Below, one piece after another: positions 25,297 through 34,300 of a stretch of 64,000 nucleotides of DNA. Position numbers and translations under genes: made by a program. The DNA is from Maribacter sp044594925. Its GTDB lineage: Bacteria; Bacteroidota; Bacteroidia; Flavobacteriales; Flavobacteriaceae. The notes under the pieces were generated by a model. That model worked only from the letters and a program-made list of their open reading frames with translations. It did no database searches and was not told where the DNA came from. How positions within the stretch are numbered: position 1 is the stretch's first letter; every line of letters starts with the position of its first letter. Where the stretch lies: contig NZ_CP138991.1 of NCBI RefSeq assembly GCF_044594925.1, positions 620,001 to 684,000 of the forward strand. Direction: 5' to 3'.

Positions 25297-25419
25297 AACG
25301 GCTTAGGCTATGATTGGTTGCGTGTTCATAGCCAATGTTACGAGAAACACGCATATACATTAACAAAGAGCGATAGTTTTAAGTCTGGACATATCTAGCA
25401 ATGAATTATAGCCCTTGTT
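25297..25419 (-). repeat. attC-like site 35, short type, nearest the recombinase
   Basis: 123 bp. Outer arms GCTATGATTGGTTGC and CAATGAATTATAGC; inner hairpin GCGTGTT/AACACGC. It belongs to the multi-gene cassette next to the recombinase. Confidence 0.8.
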
Positions 25420-25433
25420 GTACAACGTTTTAT

Positions 25434-25646
25434 ATGAAGATTACTCCAGTTGATTCGATAATTTCAATTTCAGATTTTAAGTTTCCAGAAATAGGTAATA
25501 TTCCTGAAAATTATGTAATGCCTAAAAAATCAGTCTTATTATCTTATAAGGGGTCAGCTAAAAGGCTTATTGATAATGCCGAAAGATTTTTATTGGAAAT
25601 AAATGAAAAATTAGATTCTATCTCTAGGGGTAGTTCTGACGTATGA
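25434..25646 (+). CDS. Small plus-strand cassette ORF
   Basis: 70 aa from the ATG at 25434 (MKITPVDSIISISDFKFPEIG, then VMPKKSVLLSYKGSAKRLIDNAERFLLEINEKL). It runs against the polarity of the array and its 3' end overlaps the convergent gene at 25611-25826 by 36 bp. Codon use looks normal for the region, and a helical C-terminus is plausible. Function unknown; coding status moderately supported. Confidence 0.5.
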   Translation: MKITPVDSIISISDFKFPEIGNIPENYVMPKKSVLLSYKGSAKRLIDNAERFLLEINEKLDSISRGSSDV

Positions 25647-25826
25647 TTTTTTGTTCTTTGATTTATCATTACATTCAAGGAAGATGATTCCTTTATTCGG
25701 TTCGACTATTCGTATATTCTGTATAGTGTAGTCATAACCATCTAAATGAATTTTATCCCCTTTGTTTGTGCTAAATTCTAATTCTATTGGTTTTTCTAAT
25801 GTTTTAGTTTTTATATAATATTCCAT
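25611..25826 (-). CDS. Small minus-strand cassette ORF
   Basis: 71 aa, MEYYIKTKTLEKPIELEFSTN, then KGDKIHLDGYDYTIQNIRIVEPNKGIIFLECNDKSKNKKS; a regular alternating strand pattern typical of a small beta-barrel. Convergent with the ORF at 25434-25646. Divergent from 25872-26141 across a 45-bp AT-rich gap. No family recognised. Confidence 0.55.
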   Translation of the reverse strand: MEYYIKTKTLEKPIELEFSTNKGDKIHLDGYDYTIQNIRIVEPNKGIIFLECNDKSKNKKSYVRTTPRDRI

Positions 25827-25871
25827 TATAATTTATTTTAAATATTAATTATACAAATTTTTTATTCCGTT

Positions 25872-26141
25872 ATGAGTGATAAAAGTCCATCTGATGATAA
25901 TTTTGAATTTCAAACTCCTTCAATGAGAATTGCTAAAATGCACAAAACATTGATACATAAAATTCTTCCTGAATTAATAATTAAATCCTCAATTGTTAAT
26001 CTCTATACTTTTCCACATATTCACGATTTTATAACTAAAGATAAAGCCATTAAGTTAGAATTAGAATTATCTACTTTTTTAGACCAAGCTGAATCTTTTT
26101 TAGAATCTCCATCAATCCATCGTCCTGATTTGAATAAGTAA
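25872..26141 (+). CDS. Small plus-strand cassette ORF
   Basis: 89 aa, starts MSDKSPSDDNFEFQTPSMRIAK. A helical middle (MHKTLIHKILPELIIKSSIV) and an acidic helical end (KLELELSTFLDQAESFLESP). Overlaps the convergent minus-strand gene by 71 bp. The amphipathic pattern looks coding, but no family is recognised. One of two genes in the array that face away from the usual polarity. Confidence 0.5.
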   Translation: MSDKSPSDDNFEFQTPSMRIAKMHKTLIHKILPELIIKSSIVNLYTFPHIHDFITKDKAIKLELELSTFLDQAESFLESPSIHRPDLNK

Positions 26142-26352
26142 TAAGTCCTAATATAATTTTCTCGGCTCGTACCAAATGCCCAACACTTCTATTTTCAATA
26201 TTTCCATCCTTTATTACTTCCATAAATAACAAATCGTTTGGCTCATAATTTGATTTAGACTGAATAGACGTTATTATTTCATTTATAGAAATTCCTTTAT
26301 ACCTATTTACAAATCTTTGAAAATCCAATTCGTATTTTTCATTTCGGTTCAT
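26071..26352 (-). CDS. First gene of the recombinase-proximal cassette
   Basis: 93 aa from the ATG at 26352 (MNRNEKYELDFQRFVNRYKG), preceded by GGGAG 3 bp upstream; the longer frame would extend into the boundary palindrome and the putative attI. Soluble, helical at both ends, with a strand-rich middle (NDLLFMEVIKDGNIENRSVG). It is the gene closest to the recombination platform and so the last acquired if the system inserts at attI. Unrecognised. Confidence 0.55.
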   Translation of the reverse strand: MNRNEKYELDFQRFVNRYKGISINEIITSIQSKSNYEPNDLLFMEVIKDGNIENRSVGHLVRAEKIILGLITYSNQDDGLMEILKKIQLGLKK

Positions 26353-26372
26353 ACTCCCTTGTTTGGTTAAAT

Positions 26373-26409
26373 GTTGTACAACAATTGTGTATAGTAACAA
26401 GTTACTATA
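26373..26409 (-). other. Candidate attI-like platform site
   Basis: Between the last cassette gene and the recombinase stop lie GTTGTACAAC (26373-26382), AATTGTGTA, and the inverted repeat TATAGTAAC-AA-GTTACTATA (26390-26409). The GTTGTACAAC end matches the other end of the proximal cassette (25417-25426). On the minus strand this places a G^TT crossover between 26382 and 26381, with a paired-core palindrome behind it, like L and R boxes of an attI. No long attC fold is present on the recombinase side. Inferred; not homologous to known attI sites as far as I can tell. Confidence 0.55.
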
Positions 26410-26426
26410 TTCCTATTTTAGAAATA

Positions 26427-27554
26427 CTAATCTAAGGGATTTTTAATGTCTTTGAAAGTATGGGTCGCTACATGGGTGTATATCTCCGTTGTTTTACTTG
26501 AACCATGCCCAAGAAGCACCTGAATTTGTCTTAGGTCAACACCTGATTCCAGTAGGTGTGTCGCAAAACTATGCCGAAGAACATGTGGGGTCACTGTTTG
26601 TCTTATTCCTGCTTTGACCGCTGCTCGTTTAACTATGTTCAATACACTTTCAGCTCCATATTTAGATGCCTTCCTTCCTTCAAATAGATATTCTTGTGGT
26701 TTCCATTCTTTAAAATAAATACGCAAGTCCTCCAAGGTAGATTTTGATAATAGTGTTTGCCTGTCCTTTTTTCCTTTGCCACCTTTAACCATAACCAACA
26801 TTCTCTTGCTATCTATATCATCTATTTTCAGGTTTAGAAGTTCACTTCGACGAAGACCAGCACTGTATAGTAGTTCTACGATACATCTATGTTTTATATT
26901 GTTCGTGTTTTTGATGATAGAAAGTACTTCTTCCTTTGATATCACTTTAGGAAGTTTCGATTCTTTTCTTGGTCGTTCAATTTCATAGTAACGATTTGGC
27001 ATACCCAATACAACCTCGTAGTAAAACTTAATGGCGTTAATTGCCTGATTTAAGTATGAATTGGAAACTTTCCGTTGTACAAGTGTTTGGAGGAAACTTC
27101 TGATATCACTTTCGTTAATTGCACTCAACTCTTTTTCTTTGTAATAGTTTATGAACATTTCAAAAAATGAAACATAGGTTCTGACTGTGTTATTGGCATA
27201 CTTTTTCAATTCCAATTTTAATAGATATTCTTCTGGGCAGACTCTGTATTCAGGAGTAGTCTTTCTTTTTCTAAACCACTCAACATCAATGTTTTCATTG
27301 TGGGTGTTAACAGGTTTATTGGTTAAGAATCGATTGTAATTAATCCATGCCACGCCCTTGAATGTATTGAATATAATGCCAAGATTTTCTTTTGTGTTTT
27401 CAATATATGCCATGTTATATTGTTGGCTCCATTTGGGGTTAGGAAGCCCCTTAATCAAACTTTGTATTAGTCGATCGGGAGAAAATTTTATACCGATCAT
27501 CTTTTGATTTTTAATCATCAAATGATAAAGCGTAATTGATTTCATGGAATTCAT
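26427..27554 (-). CDS. XerC/D-like tyrosine recombinase, putative cassette integrase
   Basis: 375 aa (ATG 27554; an alternative ATG at 27545). An N-terminal extension of about 90 residues (GIKFSPDRLIQSLIKGLPNPKWSQQYNMAYIENTKENLGIIFN) like that of other Bacteroidota recombinases, a SAM-like core-binding domain (about 105-190) and a catalytic domain (200-375). All active residues are visible: R235 (SAGLRRSEL), K260 (GGKGKKDR), H324 and R327 (TPHVLRHSF), H350 (LLGHGSS), Y359 (EIYTHV). The segment from K260 to H324 is short (QTLLSKSTLEDLRIYFKEWKPQEYLFEGRKAS...), leaving no space for the extra helix domain of IntI. It lies 3' adjacent to the array and is transcribed in cassette direction. Best candidate for the array's integrase. 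Confidence 0.85.
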   Translation of the reverse strand: MNSMKSITLYHLMIKNQKMIGIKFSPDRLIQSLIKGLPNPKWSQQYNMAYIENTKENLGIIFNTFKGVAWINYNRFLTNKPVNTHNENIDVEWFRKRKTTPEYRVCPEEYLLKLELKKYANNTVRTYVSFFEMFINYYKEKELSAINESDIRSFLQTLVQRKVSNSYLNQAINAIKFYYEVVLGMPNRYYEIERPRKESKLPKVISKEEVLSIIKNTNNIKHRCIVELLYSAGLRRSELLNLKIDDIDSKRMLVMVKGGKGKKDRQTLLSKSTLEDLRIYFKEWKPQEYLFEGRKASKYGAESVLNIVKRAAVKAGIRQTVTPHVLRHSFATHLLESGVDLRQIQVLLGHGSSKTTEIYTHVATHTFKDIKNPLD

Positions 27555-27620
27555 AATACAATGCTAACTAGGTTTTATGAATTAAGTAGTATATTATAAG
27601 TATAATCTACTAGTAGTTTT

Positions 27621-27992
27621 ATGAGCACAAAAAAATGTCCAATTTGCAGTTCTCAAGTAAAAGGTCGAACAGATAAAATATTTTGTAGCACAAAATGCAA
27701 ATCAATTGACCAATATGAAAAACGGCAAGAAACCGAAGCGTTCTATTTTATGGTAGAAAGACAACTTAGAACCAATAGGAAAATATTAAAGAAACACAAC
27801 AAATCTGGTTTTACAACACTTCGAAAATCTAAACTGATTGAAGAAGGCTTTGATCCTAAATTTTTCACACATTATTGGAAGAACAAAAAAGGAGAGATAT
27901 ATCTTTTTGTCTACGAGTATGGATTTTTGACTAAGAACGATAACGGAAAAGAAAAATACGTTTTGGTCACATGGCAAGATTATATGAATTAG
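27621..27992 (+). CDS. Zinc-finger protein divergent from the recombinase
   Basis: 123 aa. N-terminal C-x2-C ... C-x3-C cluster (KCPICSSQVKGRTDKIFCSTKCKS) is a zinc knuckle like those of small DNA-binding or DUF proteins; the rest is basic and helical (QYEKRQETEAFYFMVERQLRTNRKILKKHNKSGF), then FFTHYWKNKKGEIYLFVYEYGF. The gene diverges from the recombinase across 66 bp that include the palindrome CTACTAGTAG (27607-27616). A regulator or accessory protein for the recombinase is conceivable, unproven. Similar proteins occur elsewhere in Bacteroidota as conserved hypotheticals. Confidence 0.75.
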   Translation: MSTKKCPICSSQVKGRTDKIFCSTKCKSIDQYEKRQETEAFYFMVERQLRTNRKILKKHNKSGFTTLRKSKLIEEGFDPKFFTHYWKNKKGEIYLFVYEYGFLTKNDNGKEKYVLVTWQDYMN

Positions 27993-28337
27993 TGATTTTT
28001 TGGTATTGAATAATTGCTTAAATTTCCTTAGCAAAAGACGTATAAAATTTGCTTCTAAATGTGCCATTTTGAATCGAGTTTAGAATTCGGTTAATCATTT
28101 AGAAAAGCATCATTAAAATACTGTAAGTTAACAAGTTATAATAATAGAATTAGTTCTGTCATCCCGACTGAATTGAAAAGTGATTTGCATTTGCAAATCA
28201 CTTTTTGTTTTCAAATGCGTCACAAATTTATTTTGTGCAAACGTTTGAAAACAATAAGTGGGAATGCGTTAGCCTTTACCTAACAATTTGCAAGGAGGGT
28301 TTATTAGGATTATTTAAATTTTGAAATAAAATATAAA
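27993..28337. other. Intergenic region between zinc-finger gene and adhesin
   Basis: About 345 bp before the adhesin terminator. Apart from the palindromic element at 28158-28267 I see no gene; short minus-strand frames overlap the zinc-finger gene and look spurious. Confidence 0.6.
28158..28267. repeat. Palindromic REP/MITE-like element
   Basis: Two consecutive hairpins: AAAAGTGATTTGCA-TT-TGCAAATCACTTTT (28176-28205, 14-bp arms) and GTTTTCAAA...CACAAA/TTTGTG...TTTGAAAAC (28207-28252). They are flanked by imperfect inverted ends GTCATCCCGACT and AGTGGGAATGCG. The whole folds as one unit of about 110 bp, as REP or small MITE elements do. No coding content. Confidence 0.55.
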
Positions 28338-28371
28338 GAACCTCAATAGACTATAAAATCAATTGAGGTTC
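28338..28371 (-). terminator. Terminator of the giant adhesin gene
   Basis: Inverted repeat GAACCTCAAT / ATTGAGGTTC with a 14-nt loop, followed on the minus strand by TTTATATTTTATTT, 22 bp after the adhesin stop. Confidence 0.7.
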
Positions 28372-28392
28372 TCCTTGGTATGTCTATAAGTT

Positions 28393-31300
28393 TTATCTGT
28401 ACAGTGTAAAGTGCCCCACGAATTCACGGGTATCTTCAGCTCCGTTGAGTTTAATTATATACCAATAATCTCCTGTAGGTAGCGTATTCTCTTGATAGAA
28501 TCCGTCCCATCCTTCTGGACTATCTTCTAAACGATAGACCAAACGGCCGTACCTATCAAAGACATTGATCCAGATTTGAGGAAATTGAGCTATATTCCGA
28601 GGCAACCAAAGGTCGTTTTGACCATCACCATCCGGGGTAAAGAAATTGGGTATTTCAATATCTATAAATTCCATAAATATTGATGTGGTCATTTCACAAC
28701 CATTTTCATCCACCACACGAACGGTATAGGTATCTGTCCTAGTAATATAAAATGTATTCTTGTCTCCATTATCGGTACCATCAAAATAGAACGTATATCC
28801 CTCTTTACCTCCTGTTGCAACAGCTGTAATCTCATTAAGATTTTGTTGTACCGCTGTTAGTGCTAAAGGTTCAAATTCTTCTATTTCAAACTCGACTGTA
28901 TTTACACATCCATTAGCATGTGCTATGGTAATAAAATGTATGCCTGGAGCCAAATTCTCAAAAGTCGATTCAAGAACAAATGCATTAGGGTCATCTGTAT
29001 CCAAACCATATAATACTTCGGAGGCTATGGATTCGTCCTCAAGCGAAACCACCACCCTATTTGTAGGGGTATCGCCAGCACATTCATAGATTACTTCAGT
29101 TTCTGCGCTAAGGTTCGCTCCATTTTCTACAGTTATGGTTTGATTTACGATGCAGCCCATAGCATCCTTTACGAATATGAGATAGGTATCTCCAGCTAAA
29201 GCATCAAAGGTTAGCCTACCTTCGACAAAATCGTCATCACTATTCGAGTTAATACTCGTGCTGTATGGTGCTGTTCCGCCCATTATATCTACTGTTATAG
29301 AACCATCTTCGTCACCAGCGCAAATCTCTGGAGTTGTACTTAGATTCATTTCTAAAACTTCTGGTTCTGTAATGGTAAATTCAACAATTTCAAAACATCC
29401 ATTGGTATCTTGTGCTATAACGGTATAATCACCGGGAGCTAAGTCATAGAAACTACTTTCATCATCAAACTGATTTAGATTTGGAGAAATAGCATATTGA
29501 TAATCTCCAGTACCACCCTGTACATCCAATGAAATACTACCGTCATTGGCATCATGACAAGTGATATCCGTAATTGCAGGTACTACTGTTAAAGGAGTTG
29601 GTTCGTCTATGGTAACTACCTCTGACGTGGTTTGACAATCTTCACTTTCTACGCTAACATAATAGGTTCCCTGTGGTAGGTCGGCAAAAGTGCCAGAAGT
29701 TTGATAGGGTCTAATTTCGGAAGTCAACCCTTGATCGGCAAATAGGCCATAACTATAGTCTCCAAGACCACCATTTGCAGTAGCAAAAATTAGGGCTGTG
29801 CTATCTCCGTTACAGTTGATTACAGCTGCTGAGGTGTCCAGTGCTATAGTTAAATCTTCAACAGGGTTAACAATAATTTCATTTGAAATTACGGAGATAC
29901 AATTATAACTGTCTTGAATATAGTATTGGTATGGTCCGGCATTAACATTCTGAAATAAATGCGTATTAGGACCGTTTATTTCGTTCATAACATTAAATGA
30001 GGAACCATCAGAGCTCCACCTATAAGGTGCTGTACCTCCTAATGCTCTTAACTCTAATTCTGCACCAGAAAGACAGGTTAGTGTCTGAGTCGTAATAAGC
30101 ATTCCAGTAGACTGTGTGGGTTCAACAATTTCAACTACTGCCGAATCGTATGTACATCCCATATCATCTATAACGGTGATGTTATAAAAGCCAGAACTCA
30201 AATTGTTAAAAGTTTGTCCATTTTGTGCAGCACTACTGCTTAGGAGGGTAGTGCCAACGGCATCGTCCAAACTATTTAATATATAGCTATAGGTTGAACT
30301 CACGTTTCTAGGATTTAAACTGAAAGATAGTGTAGCATCCGTATCTCCTTGGCATACCAGAGGAGTTGAGGACACATTACCTGTAATTGCATCCGGAACC
30401 AATAGTTCAAACGCATTAGTAAAAGTACTAGGGCAGCCTAATGCGTCCGTAATACTTATATTATACTGACCAGCGCCTAAGTTGGAAAACAGATGCGAAT
30501 TTACTCCCGTAATAGTTGTCGAAGTGCCACTCGCATTATGTGTCAGCGTAATATCATACGGAGCTTGCCCGCCTAATGGATTTATTGCTGCACTTCCTTG
30601 ATCGTTGGTACAACCTACATCTGCCAAATTTATTGGTTCAAGAGTTATTGGAGCACTTGGTGCTGCAATTGTAAATGACCTTACTTGTCCACAATTTGGT
30701 AAAGCATCTTGTGTTACCTCCACTAGATAGTTGCCTGCAGCAACATTGATTGCCGCTGTAGGTCCCAGATTTGTAGAGGTTCCTGATAGTACGGCAGTAC
30801 CATCGTCTGAACGGTCTGCTGGTGTTCCGTTTGTATTATAGATACTCCAAGAGAAACCTGCAGTATAGGTTACATCGGTTATGCTAAGTCTAATACTTCC
30901 GTCATCACCAAAACAAATAGCATCTGAAAGCTTTTCCACACTTAAATCGAACGTATTTGGTTCTGCAACAGCATGGTTTACTATTATTTCGCAACCTGTA
31001 TTTATATTTCTAGCTGCGATAGCATAATTGCCAGGTTGTAAATCCGTAAATGCATTAGAAGCCTGGGCAACGCCGCCTGGGACTATTCTAAAGTCATAAT
31101 TTCCGGGGTTGGTGCTGTAATTTGAAAGGCTTCCAGTTACCTCAATAGTAATATCTTCGCCTAAGTTAGTACAGCTTATAGCTTCATCAATATGAACGGT
31201 AGCTGTGTTTAATTGGTCGTAGGCGGGAACCGTAACGGTTACTTCTCCTGTACAACCCTTATCATCATAAACTCTTACTATAATATCTGCGCCGGCAAAA

Positions 31301-34300
31301 TCCGTATGGATATAATTAGCTTCACTTCCGTTTTGTAGTATAGTTCCACTCACGTCGTCCTCAAATTCAAAACGGACATAGTTTCCTGAACCACCTACAA
31401 TACTACTGTCGTCTAGCGTAAGTACGGCATTATTGGTCGTATTATCGCTAGCGCATCCAAATGGTGTAACTGTTGGAAGGTCAAACACAATGTTCAGCGG
31501 TTCGTTCAGGGGAATATTACTCTTAGTTGTTGTACACCCATTAGGGCCCGTTGCGATAATTTCATAAGTTCCTTGTGGAAGGTTTTCAAATGAATTGGTA
31601 CTTGTATTGAAAGGAGATACATTAGGACTTAGCGTATAATTTAATGGATTGTTTCCATTGTTTATTTCTGAGATGCTAATGCTACCATCTGAACTTCCGA
31701 AACAGGTCACGTCCGAAGGAGTATAGGTAAAGTTTGGATTAATGATATCCGGTACATCTACCGTAAAGGTCCTTGCGGGACACGTTGGTCTATTATTGTC
31801 ATAAACCGACACCGTATACGTTCCCGGCGTAGAAGTTGTCCATTCTTCCGGTGAGGTCAATGCAGTTCTTGTTTCGTTTTCCGGCCCGGTAATTTCGTAG
31901 TCGTAAGAACCGGAGCCATTGCTAGCTTCAATAGTGATAACAGCGTCTGTCCCATAAGGGTTAGGGGCGGAGACTACACTACAGTCCAAAGCCTTTGTCT
32001 GAACTGCCGTAGCTTGTAAAGTAGGATATATTTCTGCAGTATCCGTGGCGGTACAACCGTTTGCATCTAAGATGGAAATCGTATAAGAGCCTATTGCTAC
32101 ATTATTGAATACACCTCCGTTATCAAGATAATTTGTTCCCCCGTTAATAGAATACAGGTAAGGTCCACTGCCCCCACTTGCGTTTACGGTTATTCCAAAT
32201 GGCGTTGCACAATTTGATGTAGTCACGCTGGAAATTGTAGGACTTTGAGAGATATCCATAGAAACCGTATGCGATGGTAGAGTCGTCACAGGACAACTAA
32301 ACTGGTCTGCAATCTCAACGAAGACATCGAAAGGTGTTGCCGTTACATCAATCAAGTTTACAATAGGTACTTCGACCATAATATCGGTTGTTACGATATC
32401 CGCAATAAAATTGGTGCTACTTAAGGTGTAGGTGTACGTTCCACCACCACCTTGTGGGTTCTGGATTTCTACCAGTCCTGGATTGGCGCAGGTAATATGC
32501 GAGCGTACAATGGGGTCAAAAGTGATGGGGTCTAGCTGCTCTAAACGTAAATTTTCACTTCCAATAGCACAATTATTAGGCGCAGCTCCACTTATTTCGA
32601 TAAAATAATCTCCCGCTGTCAAACTTGCTGGGGTCGGTACGGTAAAGGAATCGCCAGAAGTAAAGGTCGCCACGGTACCAGAGGTAACTAGGGTAGGGGC
32701 AACTGCCGAAGTATTTGAAACACGGTATAAATCCCAGTCAAATGTACCTCCTAATTCTCCTAAGTTGTTTTCGGTAACTGTGTAGGTCAATTGTCCTATG
32801 CTTAAGCCGTCACAAGTTGGTAAGGTATCACCATCAATCTGAACTGGAGGTGGGGCTAAATCATTTACATTTACACTGCTCTGTCTTATACAAGGACTAG
32901 CATCGCGAACATAAAAAACATAAGTTCGTCCAGGTGTTAATCCTGTAAATACATGGTTTCCTGGCGTCGCGGTAGTCCATACTGTAGTCACATCATTTGG
33001 GTCAAACCCTACTGGATTATCCGTATAGGTATATTCATATGGAGCAAGGCCTTCCGTACCTTGAACGGTAACCTGAAGATCGTTACAATCTACAACTATG
33101 GCCGAAATGTCAATGCCTAAATCGTCTAGGGGATAAGGAATGGTATATCTTGGTAAATCGGTCTGACAGTTGGTTCCGACAACTCTTATGGAAGGCTCTA
33201 CTTCATTTCCAGAAGCATATGCGGCTCCAACAAAGGTATCTCCGGACTGCCAGTTAGACCCACCATCGGCACTAAATTCCAAAGTACCTAAACTCGTTGG
33301 GTAATTGTCAAACTCAAAACCATATAAATTTGGATCAGGATCACAGTTTGCTGGTAGGATGGCCACAATGTCCGCTGTAAGTTCGTCAGGGTTGGTGATG
33401 GTAACAGGTGTTTCTGTACGGTCACAACCGTTTGCATCGGTTACGATAACGGTATAATTTCCCGTACCTAGATTAAAGTAGTTCTGCGTGGTAGCTACCA
33501 CATTAGTGTTGGTCTGGTTAGACGCCCCGCCATTATCCAAATCAATAATTTCGATAGTATACGGGCTATCGCCAGCGGTGATGTTCACTGCAATGGAACC
33601 TGGTCCGTCATGACATTCGGGAGCTGTAGGGGTTACCGTGTATGCCAAGGTAACAGCAGGTTCAACAGTCTCCGTGGTCATGGACTGGCAATGCGGGTCT
33701 ATTCCATTATTATCCCATACATAGACGTCGTAATCTCCATCGTTACCTGTAGTAACGGCAAAAGTATTGGAAGCACCGAAATCTCCAGGCACAGGAATAT
33801 TTCCCGTAGGCATAAATGCGTAGACAAAATTTCCGTCTCCTCCCGTTGCGTTAACTGTAATACTACCATCCGCACAAGAACTGATATCTACAACATCTAC
33901 CGTTGCGGTGAGGTTGGGTTGTATGGCGATAGATGCTACAGGAGAGATACAACCGTAAGCATCCGTAACTTCAATATCATAACTACCATTGGATAATCCT
34001 GTAAATGTATAGGTAACATCCGTTGCAATGGCAGGTGTTCTCCACGGACCACCGTCTATTCTAAACTGATATCCTCCATTACCTGTAGTTACTGTTGCAG
34101 TAATGCTTGCATTATTTAAGTCATCATAACAGGCTGTAGCGACAAGATCAAAATCTATGGTTTCTGGTTCTGCAATGCTAACGGGTACCGTTGAAACAAC
34201 TTCACAACCTTTTTGATCACGAACTCTTATCACATAATCTCCGGCTGGAATATTAGGAAATGTACTATTTGATTGAAATGCGGTAATAATACTCGTAGAT

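Noticed and set aside
68..25419. CRISPR-like array
   Set aside because: The repeats are 123-192 bp, internally variable and separated by genes of very different length; no short direct repeat with regular spacers and no cas genes.
1..26381. Insertion sequences or transposons as cause of the duplications
   Set aside because: No transposase gene and no target-site duplications; all breakpoints fall at the cassette AACG.
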